64,000 nt of DNA from JAPKZH01 sp963715635 (GTDB taxonomy: Bacteria; Acidobacteriota; Aminicenantia; Aminicenantales; UBA4085). Each line of letters starts with the position of its first letter. The stretch's first letter is position 1. Position numbers and translations under genes: made by a program. The DNA lies in the NCBI GenBank assembly GCA_963715635.1, contig OY970261.1, positions 682,001 through 746,000 on the forward strand, written 5' to 3'. Under the pieces are notes generated by a model. That model searched no databases. It saw only the letters and a program-made list of their open reading frames with translations, and was not told the origin of the DNA. Below are positions 8,171 to 18,431 of this stretch, one piece after another.

Positions 8171-9205
8171 TTAGTCCTTGAACAGTTTCTTCTGGTGAGG
8201 GGGGCGTTCCGAGGGCGTAGGGGCGAAGCCCAAGTGCTGGTACGCCTTGGCCGTCAATTTTCGGCCGCGGATCGTCCGTTCGAGAAAGCCGATGCGCATC
8301 AGAAAGGGCTCATAGATGGACTCGATCGTATCCTTCTCTTCGTCGATGGCGGCGGCAATCGTGTTGATCCCGACCGGGCCGCCGCCGAAGTTTTCGATGA
8401 TGGTCATGAGGATCTTGCGGTCAACGTCGTCCAAGCCCAAGGAGTCGACTTCCATCATATTCAGAGCGTCCTGTGCCTCTTTGGCATTGATGACGCCCTT
8501 CCCTTTTACATCGACGAAATCCCGGACCCTTCGCAGGAGCCGGTTGGCGACGCGCGGCGTTCCTCTCGAGCGGAGCGCAATCTGCTCGGCGCCCTGTTCG
8601 TCGATCTTGACTTTGAGGATCGCCGCCGATCTCAGGATCACCTTTTTCAGGTCCTCATCTTTGTAATAATCCAGGCGGTGGATGATGCCAAAGCGTCCGC
8701 GCAGGGGCGCCGTGATCCGACCGGCCCGCGTCGTCGCCCCGATTAGCGTGAATTTTCGCAGCTTCAATTTATGGCTGCGGGCGCTCGGCCCCTGCCCGAT
8801 GACGATGTCCAGGTTGAAATCCTCCATGGCCGAGTAAAGAATTTCCTCCACCGAAGGATGGAGCCGGTGGATCTCGTCGATGAACAGGATTTCTTTCGAT
8901 TGGAGGTTGGATAGAATGGCCGAAAGGTCGCCCGTCCTCTCAATGACGGGTCCGGCGGTCGGCTTGATCCCGACGCCCAGTTCTTTGGCGATGAGATAAG
9001 CAAGGCTTGTCTTGCCCAAGCCCGGAGGCCCATAGAGGAGGACATGGTCAAGGTGCTCGTCCCGCTTTTTGGCGGCCTGGATAAAAACTCTGAGGTTGGC
9101 TTTGATGATTTCCTGGCCGACGAATTCATCGAAATTGCGCGGCCGCAGGCTGTCCTCAAAAAGAAGGTCTTCCTTCGTTCGAACAGGCGTCAAGATGGCC
9201 GGCAT
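8171..9205 (-). CDS. ruvB: Holliday junction branch-migration helicase RuvB
   Basis: An AAA+ motor that with RuvA drives branch migration of Holliday junctions. Visible are SLRPRNFDEFVGQ, the Walker A GPPGLGKTSLA, Walker B LFIDEIHRLHPSVEE, sensor GATTRAGRI and the C-terminal winged helix (FLERTIRGRKLTAKAYQHL). The start at 9205 has AGGAG at ideal spacing. In-frame ATGs at 9223 (four-base ATGA overlap with ruvA) and 9247 are alternatives. Last gene of the operon yebC-ruvC-ruvA-ruvB. Confidence 0.96.
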   Translation of the reverse strand: MPAILTPVRTKEDLLFEDSLRPRNFDEFVGQEIIKANLRVFIQAAKKRDEHLDHVLLYGPPGLGKTSLAYLIAKELGVGIKPTAGPVIERTGDLSAILSNLQSKEILFIDEIHRLHPSVEEILYSAMEDFNLDIVIGQGPSARSHKLKLRKFTLIGATTRAGRITAPLRGRFGIIHRLDYYKDEDLKKVILRSAAILKVKIDEQGAEQIALRSRGTPRVANRLLRRVRDFVDVKGKGVINAKEAQDALNMMEVDSLGLDDVDRKILMTIIENFGGGPVGINTIAAAIDEEKDTIESIYEPFLMRIGFLERTIRGRKLTAKAYQHLGFAPTPSERPPHQKKLFKD

Positions 9206-9219
9206 CGATTCTCCTCGAT

Positions 9220-9807
9220 TCATACTTTCGCCATTCTTTTCAGGCATTCCCTGAGCAGCTTCTCGATTTCCGCATCGCTCCCCATCGTTCTGATCGTCTC
9301 ATCCACGATCCGCTCGACCTCTTTCCTGCGGAACCCGAGGTTCAGTAGCGCGGAGATCAAGTCTTCCCTTTCCTTCGATCCCCTGACGGCCAGGAGCTTT
9401 TCTTTTTTCTCGATCTTGTCCTGGAGTTCCATGGTGATGCGCAGAGCGGTCTTTTTCCCGATACCGGGGATGAGGGAGATCCTGGCCACATCGCTTTTCT
9501 TGATGGCATCGACAAGCTCCCCGGCCTCGATCCCGCTGAGCACGTTCATGGCCAGCTTGGGGCCGATTCCCGAAATGCCGATGAGCTTGAGAAAGAGCTC
9601 GCGCTCGTCCTTCGTCACGAATCCGTAGAGGGACAGCGCGTTATCCGTGAGGTGCGTGTGAATGAAAAGCTCGACAGGATCGCCGATTTCTCCCAGCTTG
9701 AAATACGTCGAAAGGGGAATGGCCGCGCAGTAGCCGACGCCCCCAATATCCACAATCACCTGGCTGGGTGTCTTCTGGAGGATGGCTCCTTTGAGATAGG
9801 CGATCAT
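9220..9807 (-). CDS. ruvA: Holliday junction-binding protein RuvA
   Basis: 195 residues, standard length. It forms the tetramer that holds the four-way junction for RuvB. The N-terminal OB fold (MIAYLKGAI, VIVDIGGVGY), two helix-hairpin-helix motifs (ISGIGPKLAMNVL and IPGIGKKTALRI) and the mobile C-terminal RuvB-binding domain are all present. It is placed between ruvC and ruvB in the usual order. Confidence 0.97.
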   Translation of the reverse strand: MIAYLKGAILQKTPSQVIVDIGGVGYCAAIPLSTYFKLGEIGDPVELFIHTHLTDNALSLYGFVTKDERELFLKLIGISGIGPKLAMNVLSGIEAGELVDAIKKSDVARISLIPGIGKKTALRITMELQDKIEKKEKLLAVRGSKEREDLISALLNLGFRRKEVERIVDETIRTMGSDAEIEKLLRECLKRMAKV

Positions 9808-9855
9808 ATCGTGAGCATTTTAAAACAAAAAAGGCATGAAATCAAAAATAAAGCC

Positions 9856-10356
9856 TCAGATCTTCGATTCTTCGATGTTCTTTTGATACAGACGCGTGTT
9901 CATGTGGCAGAAGGCGCAGGCCAGGGCGTCGGAGGCATCCTCTTCAACGGCCGCATCGTCCATATGCAAAAGCGCCTTGACCATGATATTGACCTGGTTC
10001 TTATCGGCCTGGCCATAACCGGTGACGGACTTCTTGATTTCCAGGGGCGAATACTCGAACAGCGAAGCCCCGCGGCCGGCGATGGCGACCAGGACCGCAC
10101 CCCGCACCTGTCCCAGCGTGATCGCCGTCTTGATGTTTTGGGCATAGAATGGGTTTTCGATGGCCACGTCCTCAGGATGATATTGGTCAATGATTTTCTC
10201 GATGGCCAGCTTGATCTCGTTTAGCTTGTCGTGAAGCAAGAGCCGCCGGGAAGGCTTGATTGTGCCATAACCCAAAACGATGTATTGATCGTCCGAAAAT
10301 TCAATGATCCCGAACCCCGTGGATTGGCTGCTGGGATCGAGCCCGAGTACCCGCAT
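9856..10356 (-). CDS. ruvC: Holliday junction resolvase RuvC
   Basis: 166 residues, standard size. It cuts the junction that RuvAB moves. The RNase H-like active site is visible: first Asp in MRVLGLDPSS, Glu in VAIENPFY, and the C-terminal acidic pair in EEDASDALACAFCH. It lies 11 bases after yebC and 48 bases before ruvA, all on the minus strand. Confidence 0.97.
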   Translation of the reverse strand: MRVLGLDPSSQSTGFGIIEFSDDQYIVLGYGTIKPSRRLLLHDKLNEIKLAIEKIIDQYHPEDVAIENPFYAQNIKTAITLGQVRGAVLVAIAGRGASLFEYSPLEIKKSVTGYGQADKNQVNIMVKALLHMDDAAVEEDASDALACAFCHMNTRLYQKNIEESKI

Positions 10357-10367
10357 GGATCGTGGCT

Positions 10368-11120
10368 TTAGGCGGCTCCGTACTTGGCGATTTCCTCTTC
10401 GTCGATGTCGAAATTAGCGGATACGCTCTGGACGTCGTCGTGGTCCTCGAGCTCCTCGACGAGCTTCAGGGTCTGCTGGGCCTGCTTGCCCTCCAGGTGG
10501 ACGTAGTCTTGGGGGATGTAACCGACGTTGGACGCGGCGATCTCGACGTTGGCCGCCTTCACGGCCTCGAGGACAGGCTCATATTTTTCGGGGGACATCG
10601 TGATCTCCCAGTTGCTGCCGTCTTCCCGGATATCCTCGGCGCCGGCGTTCAGGGCGATATCCATGAGCTGTTCTTCCGAGGCCTTGGCTTGTTCGATATC
10701 GATGTAGCCCTGGCGTTTGAAGCGGTAGGAGACGCACCCGGATTCGCCGATCCGGCCGCCGTTCTTGGTGAAGATGTGCCTGATCTCGGAAACCGTCCGA
10801 TTTTTATTGTCGGAAAGGGCCGTGACGAAAAGAGCGACCCCGCCCGGGCCGTAGCCTTCGTAGATGATTTCTTCGTATTGAGAGCCTTCCAGCTGGCCCG
10901 TGCCTTTCAAGATGGCCCGTTTGATATTATCGGCCGGCATGTTGACCGCCCGGGCGTCCTGGACGGCTTTCCGGAGGCGGGGGTTCGCGTCCGGATCGCC
11001 GCCGCCGGCGCGCGCGGCCACGGCGATCTCACGAATAATCTTGGTGAAGATCTTGCCGCGCTTGGAGTCCGCCGCGGCCTTTTTATGCTTAATAGAATGC
11101 CATTTAGAATGACCGGACAT
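10368..11120 (-). CDS. yebC: YebC/PmpR family protein (TACO1-like)
   Basis: 250 residues. MSGHSKWHSIKHKKAAADSK is the signature of the family. Members were annotated as transcription regulators and more recently as translation factors that relieve ribosome stalling at polyproline; which applies here is not shown by sequence. It is the first gene of the ruv operon, a common pairing. AAGGAG lies before the ATG, and a good promoter lies 31 bases upstream. Confidence 0.96.
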   Translation of the reverse strand: MSGHSKWHSIKHKKAAADSKRGKIFTKIIREIAVAARAGGGDPDANPRLRKAVQDARAVNMPADNIKRAILKGTGQLEGSQYEEIIYEGYGPGGVALFVTALSDNKNRTVSEIRHIFTKNGGRIGESGCVSYRFKRQGYIDIEQAKASEEQLMDIALNAGAEDIREDGSNWEITMSPEKYEPVLEAVKAANVEIAASNVGYIPQDYVHLEGKQAQQTLKLVEELEDHDDVQSVSANFDIDEEEIAKYGAA

Positions 11121-11150
11121 GGTGTTCTCCTTCGGAAAAGAATCTAAGGG

Positions 11151-11179
11151 ATTTTAGCATAAAAACAAGCCCCTGGCAA
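11151..11179 (-). promoter_or_regulatory. Sigma70-type promoter for yebC-ruvCAB
   Basis: On the minus strand TTGCCA (11179-11174), a 17-base spacer and TAAAAT (11156-11151) sit 31 bases before the yebC start. Confidence 0.6.
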
Positions 11180-11298
11180 TCTTGGGTTCGATCGCGGCAA
11201 CCTCACTCAAAATCCTGAACTGCGTCCTCCGATCTTTGTCTTCCCCGCGAAGAATGATAAAATTGGAGTTCAAGGTCCTGGATAAAGAAAAAATCACT

Positions 11299-12393
11299 AT
11301 GGAAAAGCCAAAACCGCAGAAAAAAGTCGTTGTCGCCATGAGCGGAGGAGTGGACTCGTCGGTAGCCGCCGCCCTGCTCAAAGAACAGGGATATGAGGTC
11401 ATCGGGATCACCATGAACCTCTATTCGCTGCCCAAAGAGGTCTGCCTGTCCGAAAGCCTCAAGAGCTGCTGCGGGCGGCAGGCCCAGGAGGATGCCAATC
11501 GAGTGGCCGTCGCCCTTGGCATTTCTCATTATGGCGTCGATTTCAGGCGCGAGTTCGAGCAAACGGTGATCGAGGATTTTAGCCGCGAATACCGCCGCGG
11601 CCGGACGCCCAACCCCTGCATCCGCTGCAATCAATTCATCAAGTTCGACTTGCTTCTGGAACGGGCAAACAAGCTGGGGGCGGACCATATCGCCACCGGC
11701 CACTATGCCCAAGTCGAATGGGATCCAGCCGCGGGCCGCTATCTTTTAAAAAAGGGAAAAGACAAGGACAAGGACCAGTCCTATTTTCTTTATACCCTGA
11801 CACAGAAACAACTGGCCCAGACGATTTTCCCCGTCGGCGGCCTGACCAAAAAGGACGTCCGGACGATCGCCGCGAAATTCGCGCTTCCCGTGGCCGACAA
11901 GGAAGAGAGCCAGGAGATCTGCTTCGTCCCGGACAAAGATTATGCCAAATTATTGAAGGATAGGATTCCAGAGGCGTTCCGTCCCGGCCCTATTCTGGAC
12001 CTTGAGAGCCGCGTCCTCGGAGAGCATGACGGGATCATTCATTTCACGGTCGGCCAGCGGAAGGGAATGGGGATCGCCGCGCGCCATCCTTTGTATGTCC
12101 TGGCGATCGATGCCGATAAGAATGCGATCGTTGTCGGAAGAAATGAAGACCTTTATCGAAGCCGGCTCGAAGCGTCCGGGGTGAATTTTATCTCCATCGA
12201 AAAACTCGATGAGCCCAAGCCTGTCCGGGCCAAGATTCGTTATAAGCACGCCGAGGCAAGAGCGACGATTTTTCCCTCAGGCGCGGCCGGCATCCGGGTC
12301 GAGTTTAATAAGCCACAGAGGGCAGTGACACCGGGCCAGGCCGTGGTATTTTATGACGGTGAGACGGTTGTCGGGGGCGGAATCATTGATTAG
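11299..12393 (+). CDS. mnmA: tRNA 2-thiouridylase
   Basis: 364 residues. It adds sulphur to U34 of Lys, Glu and Gln tRNAs. The PP-loop ATP site SGGVDSSVAA, TPNPCIRCN with the first catalytic Cys, TGHYAQV, and EICFVPD with the second Cys are all present. One difference is an internal CCGRQAQEDA segment typical of Acidobacteria-like versions. The ATG at 11299 is chosen because it begins the conserved domain; the upstream frame extension (to 11182) overlaps the promoter region. The last 21 bases form the left part of a 62-bp direct repeat that bounds the island that follows; the gene itself is intact. Confidence 0.95.
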   Translation: MEKPKPQKKVVVAMSGGVDSSVAAALLKEQGYEVIGITMNLYSLPKEVCLSESLKSCCGRQAQEDANRVAVALGISHYGVDFRREFEQTVIEDFSREYRRGRTPNPCIRCNQFIKFDLLLERANKLGADHIATGHYAQVEWDPAAGRYLLKKGKDKDKDQSYFLYTLTQKQLAQTIFPVGGLTKKDVRTIAAKFALPVADKEESQEICFVPDKDYAKLLKDRIPEAFRPGPILDLESRVLGEHDGIIHFTVGQRKGMGIAARHPLYVLAIDADKNAIVVGRNEDLYRSRLEASGVNFISIEKLDEPKPVRAKIRYKHAEARATIFPSGAAGIRVEFNKPQRAVTPGQAVVFYDGETVVGGGIID

Positions 12394-12434
12394 AGCACGA
12401 GCGTGATCATGGCAATGCTGCAGGCCGCCACGAC
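12373..12434. repeat. 62-bp direct repeat, left copy (island boundary)
   Basis: Identical over 62 bases to 22606-22667. It consists of the last 21 bases of mnmA joined to the last 44 bases of the yeiH-family gene in antisense, with their stop codons overlapping. The yeiH part is a remnant here because the rest of that gene is 10.2 kb away. A short dyad CACG-AG-CGTG lies inside. Confidence 0.92.
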
Positions 12435-12496
12435 CAGCGCGATTCATCTTTCCCCAATGCGACATTTTGAAAGCGGCATAACACCATTCCACGACG

Positions 12497-12525
12497 TTGA
12501 CATCGTTTGGCATAGCTGATATCTT
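12497..12525 (+). promoter_or_regulatory. Sigma70-type promoter for the first kinase
   Basis: Perfect TTGACA (12497-12502), 17-base spacer, TATCTT (12520-12525), 30 bases before the kinase start. It lies inside the island about 60 bases from the left repeat, so the cargo brings its own promoter. Confidence 0.6.
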
Positions 12526-12555
12526 TTGGTCAACAAGAAAACGGGAACAAGGGTC

Positions 12556-15500
12556 ATGAAGTGCCCGAGATGTCAGTCTGACAATACCGATACCGCGCGC
12601 TTCTGCAGCAACTGCGCTACGAAACTGGACCTCTCCGACCGGGCATCCCTCACTCGGACGCTCGAGACAACACCAGATGAGCTCGCCCGGGGCGTCGTCT
12701 TTGCCGGCCGCTACGAGATTATCGAGGAGCTGGGCACAGGCGGTATGGGGCGCGTCTACCGGGCCCAAGACACCAAACTCAAAGAGGAGGTCGCGCTCAA
12801 GCTCATCAAGCCCGAGATCGCCGCTGACAAAAGGACGGTCGAGCGGTTCCACAACGAGATTAAGATTGCCCGCAAGGTCAGTCATAAGAACATTTGCCGG
12901 ATGCATGACCTTCATGAAGAGGGGAAAACCCTGTACCTGACGATGGAGTATGTCCGCGGAGAAGACCTGAAGAGCCTGCTCCACAGAATGAAAGCCCTGA
13001 CGATCGGTGCAGCAATCTCCACTGCCCGCCAGGTCGCTGAGGGGCTGGCCGAGGCGCACAAGCTGGGCATCACCCACCGGGACCTGAAACCCGGCAACAT
13101 CATGATCGACAAGGACGGGAACGCAAAGATCATGGATTTCGGGATCGCCCGGGTGAGGCAGGAGAAAGGGATCACAGGCGAGGGAGCGGTCATTGGGACG
13201 CCGGAGTATATGAGCCCGGAACAGGTCGAAGGGAAGGGAGCGGATGCGAGGTCTGATATCTACGCCCTGGGGGCGATTCTCTTCGAGATGCTCGTGGGAC
13301 GGGCGCCGTTCGAGGGGGAGACGCCGTTCTCGATCGCGAACAAGCATAAAACTGAACCACCCCCCATTCCGAAGAAGCTCGTGCCGCAGATTCCGGAGGG
13401 GCTGAACAAGCTCATCCTCCGCTGCCTCGAGAAGGACAAGGCGAAGCGTTACCAGACTGCTGAGGAGCTCGTCGCCGACCTCTCCGCCGTGGAGCAGGCG
13501 CTTCCTGTGACCGATCGCATCGCGCCGCGGGCCAAGACTAAAACCTCGCATGAGGTTACGATCAAATTCCAACCTCGCCGGCTCGTCATCCCCGCAGTCG
13601 CTCTTATCGGACTCGTCGCCATCGTTTTCGTCATAATAAAATTTGTTCCCAGAAGGGTTGCGCCTCCGGCTCAGCCCGGAATTTCCGCTGTTCCCGCCGT
13701 CGCCATCCTTTATTTCAAGAACAACACCGGCGACAAGAACCTGGATATCTGGAGAGAAGGGCTTAGCGATTGCCTGATCACCAAGCTCTCCCAATCTCGC
13801 CATATCCGCGTGCTCGACCAAAGCCAAATCTATGGAATTCTCCAGGGGTTGAACCTCCTCGATAAAACCAATTTCACGCCAGACGAGCTTAAAAAGATTG
13901 CCTCGCGCGGCCTCGCGACGCACATCGTTCAAGGAAGCCTGTCCAAGGCTGGAGATAAGCTACGAATTAACTTGACCCTAGAGAATCCATCGACGCACGA
14001 GATCACGTCTCCCGATAGTGTGGATGGAACGGGCGAGGCCAGCATCTTCGGTATGGTCGACGAGCTCGCGAACCGGCTGAAAGCGAACCTGGGCCTGAAC
14101 ACCCAACAAATAGCTTCAGAAATCGAGCGCCAGAGTGGCGCGATTAGCACGAATTCAACAGAGGCGTATAAATATTACCTGCAAGGTTGGGACTTTTCAC
14201 AAATAAAGGGATTACCTGAGCAGTCGATCCCCTTTCTTGAAAAAGCATTAGCCGCAGATCCGCAATTCGCCACAGCGTATGTTCTTCTGTCCGTTGATAA
14301 GTTAAATTCAGGGCGTTTAAAAGAAAGTCGAACCTACATACAAAAGGCCTTCGATTTAAGGCAGCACGTTTCTGAAAGGGAACGTTTCGTCATCGAGGCT
14401 GAGTACTACCAGATGACGTCTGAAAGGAACTGGGATAAAGCGATCGATGCCTTTACCAAACTTCTCAGTCTCTATCCCTGGGACGGCACAGGCAACGGCG
14501 ACCTTGGGTTTACTTATTTTAAGATGGAAGAATGGGACAAGGCTATCGAACGTTATGAAGTCCTAAGACGATACAATGTCAGCGACTCCGTAACCTATTT
14601 CATGTTATCAGCTAACTATCTGGGCAAAGGCCGAGTCGAGGAGGCGAAGAACGTTCTAGAAGGCTACCTCGACAAGTTCGGTGATAATAGTTGGATTCGG
14701 GCATACTTAGGGTGTATCTATTATATTTTGGGAAATCCAGAAAGAGCGAAGACGGAAATCGAGCAGGCTTATGCCCAAACTCCGGAATTGGATAAATATT
14801 TTAGGTACTGTTTTTTGTTGTGGACGCGGGACTTCGCTGCTTCGGAGCCTCTCCTACAAAAGATCGCTCCGACTTTTGGACAAGTGGGACTTCGGAGCAT
14901 GTCCCTTGCTCTGCAGGGGGAACTCAAAGAGGCGAACATTAGCATGAGTCGTGATATTGAGGCAAGCCATAGCGCAGGCGATCTTGATCTGGCGAGTCTG
15001 AAATGGCTGCTATCTGCTCATCTCAGGGAAACGACGGGGGATTTTGCCGGCGCTTTGTCTGCCTGCGACTCGGGCTTGCGGGGTGGGAAAGAACTGGAAG
15101 ACATTTGTAACCAGTGCCAAGCGCTCTTTCGCCGAGGAATCATCCAAGCCCGGCAGGGCGACTTCGAAGCTGCCCGCAGGACGGCTGAGGAACTTCAACG
15201 CACGGTGGAGAACGGACCGGCAAAAAAAAGGATTTACTACTATAATGCGCTTTTGGGCTTACTCGCCCTCAAGAAGAAAGGACTATCTCAAGCACAGGAT
15301 TATCTACAAAAAGCCGTAACCCCCACGGGCATAGAATGGAGTTATCAGTTCAACCCTCGCCCTGAATTCCTTGATTACTTGGCGGAGGCATACGCTCAAG
15401 CCGGCCGATGGACTGATGCCCAAAAGACTTATCAGGAAATCCAGTCCCTGAAATTTCCGATCGTATGGGAGCCGGCTAACGCGGTGATTTATGTGAGGAG

Positions 15501-15648
15501 CTTCTATAAATTAGGGCAGGTGCTTGAGCACAAAGGCGACAAGGCCGGCGCCGCGAATTGCTATCGCAAATTCCTCGACCTCTGGAAAGATGCCGACCCC
15601 GGCTTGCCCGAAGTGACCGACGCCAAAAAGCGTCTTGCGGCGCTTTGA
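12556..15648 (+). CDS. Zinc-ribbon Ser/Thr protein kinase with TolB-like and TPR domains
   Basis: 1030 residues. The N-terminal zinc ribbon is CPRCQSDNTDTARFCSNC (residues 3-20). A PknB-type kinase spans about 53-310, with the Gly loop GTGGMGRVY, Lys 82 in VALKLIKPE, HRDLKPGN (Asp 176), DFG at 194-196 and TPEYMSPEQ. One membrane segment (about 344-363) places the C-terminal half outside the membrane. That half starts with a TolB/adenylate-cyclase-like beta-alpha domain (AVAILYFKNNTGD) and continues as about 10 TPR-like helical repeats. The design suggests sensing or scaffolding outside and phosphorylation inside. The start at 12556 is fixed by the zinc ribbon and an AAGGG site. The paralogue follows 46 bases later. 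Confidence 0.92.
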   Translation: MKCPRCQSDNTDTARFCSNCATKLDLSDRASLTRTLETTPDELARGVVFAGRYEIIEELGTGGMGRVYRAQDTKLKEEVALKLIKPEIAADKRTVERFHNEIKIARKVSHKNICRMHDLHEEGKTLYLTMEYVRGEDLKSLLHRMKALTIGAAISTARQVAEGLAEAHKLGITHRDLKPGNIMIDKDGNAKIMDFGIARVRQEKGITGEGAVIGTPEYMSPEQVEGKGADARSDIYALGAILFEMLVGRAPFEGETPFSIANKHKTEPPPIPKKLVPQIPEGLNKLILRCLEKDKAKRYQTAEELVADLSAVEQALPVTDRIAPRAKTKTSHEVTIKFQPRRLVIPAVALIGLVAIVFVIIKFVPRRVAPPAQPGISAVPAVAILYFKNNTGDKNLDIWREGLSDCLITKLSQSRHIRVLDQSQIYGILQGLNLLDKTNFTPDELKKIASRGLATHIVQGSLSKAGDKLRINLTLENPSTHEITSPDSVDGTGEASIFGMVDELANRLKANLGLNTQQIASEIERQSGAISTNSTEAYKYYLQGWDFSQIKGLPEQSIPFLEKALAADPQFATAYVLLSVDKLNSGRLKESRTYIQKAFDLRQHVSERERFVIEAEYYQMTSERNWDKAIDAFTKLLSLYPWDGTGNGDLGFTYFKMEEWDKAIERYEVLRRYNVSDSVTYFMLSANYLGKGRVEEAKNVLEGYLDKFGDNSWIRAYLGCIYYILGNPERAKTEIEQAYAQTPELDKYFRYCFLLWTRDFAASEPLLQKIAPTFGQVGLRSMSLALQGELKEANISMSRDIEASHSAGDLDLASLKWLLSAHLRETTGDFAGALSACDSGLRGGKELEDICNQCQALFRRGIIQARQGDFEAARRTAEELQRTVENGPAKKRIYYYNALLGLLALKKKGLSQAQDYLQKAVTPTGIEWSYQFNPRPEFLDYLAEAYAQAGRWTDAQKTYQEIQSLKFPIVWEPANAVIYVRSFYKLGQVLEHKGDKAGAANCYRKFLDLWKDADPGLPEVTDAKKRLAAL

Positions 15649-15694
15649 GAGAATTGAGCCAAAGCGAGTTTTGGATTGATATGGAATTTGGAAC

Positions 15695-18391
15695 ATGAAG
15701 TGCCCAGAGTGTAGCGCCGAGAACAGCGATACGGCCCGCTTCTGCAGCAACTGTGCTACGCCGCTCACGAGCACGCGGGGGACAACTCCCTCAAAAACAA
15801 TATCCATCCAACAGCCCTCGAAGGTCATAGCCGGAGGCACTGTTGTCGCCGGAAAGTATCAGATTCTCGAGCCGATCGGAAGAGGTGGAATGGGGGTTGT
15901 CTACAAGGCTGAAGACACAAAGCTTAAACGCCCCGTCGCCCTGAAGTTCCTGCCTGAAGAGCTGGCCCATGACCGCCAGGCTGTCGAGCGTTTCCAGCGA
16001 GAAGCCCGGGCAGCCTCTGCCCTGAGTCATCCCCACATTTGCACCATCTACGATATCGATGAACATGAAGGACAGCACTTTATCGCGCTCGAGTTTCTGG
16101 AGGGAAAGACGCTCCGGGAGTATATGCTGGGCAAGCGGCTGGACGTGGACCAGATCGTTGATTTGGGGATTCAGGTTGTGGGCGGGCTGGAGGCGGCGCA
16201 CGCTAGAGGGATTATTCACCGGGACATCAAACCGGGCAATATTTTCGTAACTGAATCAGGACAAGCCAAGATCCTGGATTTCGGGTTGGCCAAGCTTCTG
16301 CCCGAATGGAGGCCAAAAGCTGCGGAGAAGGCTGCGGTCGGCATGGCGACAATGACTGCAGAAGAGCTTCTGACCAGTCCCGGTTCTGCCGTCGGGACCG
16401 TGGCCTATATGTCGCCGGAGCAGGCCCTGGGAAAAGACCTGGACGCACGGACCGACCTATTTTCGTTGGGCGTTGTCTTGTACGAGATGGCGACGGGGAT
16501 TCTCCCTTTCCGGGGTGATACATCGGCGGCGCTATTCGATGGAATCCTGCACAGAGTACCCACACCGGCTGTGCGGCTGAACCCTGACCTGCCGGATGAG
16601 CTCGAGCACATCATCGACAAGGCGCTCGAGAAGGATCGGGACGTACGCTACCAGTCGGCCAAAGATATACTCGTCAACTTGAAGCGCCTGAAGCGCGAAA
16701 CCGAATCGGGCAAAATCGCTACTATGGCCGGTGTATCCGTCAGAAAGAAGCGGATTTTAAGGCGACCTGCCGCGCGCCGGAGGATCATTTTAGCAGTTGC
16801 CGGAATAGCCGTAATAGTTTTGGCCGCCGCTGCCCTGCTTTTGAAGCCTTGGCGCAGTGGCATGCCTCGCTTCACCCAGGCCAACAGCGTCGTGGTCCTG
16901 CCCTGCAAGGTCTATGGGACAAAAGATGCGGACTATCTGATCGAGGCTATACCGGAGTCACTTTCCACATTGCTCGGGAATGTGGAAGGCTTGGAGACGA
17001 AGATACCCATAACTAACACCGAACTTGATAGCATTCGAGGCGACCTCGGTAAAGCCGCGGCTCTCTATTAAGTCCAGCGTTTCGTCCGACCCTCTGTCAC
17101 GGTCGATTCCGATCAAATGACGCTCAACGTCCAGTTGCTCGATTCGAAGACTCGCCGGATTCTGTGGAGCAAGGAATATCCAGGTAGGCGCGGGAACTAT
17201 CTTGAAATGGTCCATGGAACGGCCGAGGACCTCCGTCAGAAGCTGCGGCCGGACACGAAACCCGTGAGTTCTGCGTCGGGGCTGGCGGCGAATTCGGAGG
17301 CTGAGCTTCTATTCCGACAGGCCAAGTACTATTCAAACCAGTACAGCAACCTCACCCGGCAAGCCGATTTCGACCGCGCCTTCTCCAGCTTGAAACGCGC
17401 ACTGGAACTGGACCCCAAGCTGGCTGATGCCGCTGCCCAAATAGCTCGTCTGTATATATTCAACGCCACGGTTGGGGGATCTGCTAAAGAGGCTATTCCT
17501 GAAGCCGAATCCTGGGGACGGAGGGCCATAGAGATCGATCCGCACTGTGGCCTGGGCTGGGCCGTAATGGGTACGGCTGAATTCTATTCTCTTCGTCCTG
17601 ATAGGCATAAGGTATTGGAATGTGCCCTCAAAGCCGTCCACTTCGCACCTCGAGACCCCGTATCGCACAATTTATTGGGCAACGCGCCTATACCTTGCGG
17701 GCTAGGTTTAGAAGCAAACATTAACGCTTATAGATTGGACGCACTCGACCTAATTGACGGGGCCAACATAGGATACACACTTTTCTCTCTGGGACGTTCC
17801 GTTGAAGGGCTGCCTTACGTCGATGATGTCTTGAGCATCGAACCCAAATTTGCGATGGGGTTGCTGTATAAAGCCCTCATACTCGCAGATCTAGGGCGAA
17901 CAACTGAAACAACGGACATGCTTGAAAGACTTAAAGGACGATTTGCCGGGGGCAGTATATATGCCCCGTGGATCCTTTGTGCGCAATATGCGTTGGCGGT
18001 TCAACAACATGATTCCAAGGCAGCGGACCTTCTGCTGAAGGAAAATCTCATCAGCATAGACAATCCCCAGACAAGGTGGATGGAACAGAATACGGACATT
18101 ACGAATATCATGCCGTTTGTGGTTAAGCATGGCCGGCTGGAGACCGCGCTGCACATGCTGTCACGCTATTTAGAAGCGAATTATTTCCCACCTTATGATT
18201 GGCTGGTTCTCGATCCGCGTCTGGATCCCCTGCGGCGAGATGAACGCTTCAAGCCGATTCTCGAGAAGTTTCGCGAAGATTTCGTGGATATTATGAAGGT
18301 CCTGGCGCAGGTTCGTTCCCGCGGCGAGCTTCCAACCTATCTCGAAGCTCCCTTCACCGACCTAATCAAGAAGCTGGAAATCAAGTTGTAG
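15695..18391 (+). pseudogene. Zinc-ribbon Ser/Thr protein kinase interrupted by in-frame TAA
   Basis: This paralogue of the preceding kinase has zinc ribbon CPECSAENSDTARFCSNC, Gly loop GRGGMGVVYKA, VALKFLPEE, HRDIKPGN, DFGLAK, TVAYMSPEQ, and a membrane segment about 365-383. The frame stops at TAA 17069-17071 within the TolB-like domain (GKAAALY-stop-VQRFVRP) and stays open in the same frame to 18391, where the remaining domain (LNVQLLDSKTRRILWS) and TPR repeats continue. No base is gained or lost, so one substitution (for example CAA to TAA) explains it. The upstream part, 458 residues, still encodes a complete kinase and membrane anchor and could be made alone; an internal ATG at 17117 could start the second part. 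Confidence 0.82.
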
Positions 18392-18431
18392 ATGCATTTT
18401 CTTTTTTAATATCAATATAGTGGAGGGTATT

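Noticed and set aside
12277..13932. 551-codon minus-strand open frame
   Set aside because: It is antisense to the zinc-ribbon kinase, covers mnmA and one repeat copy, and has an arginine-rich shadow composition.
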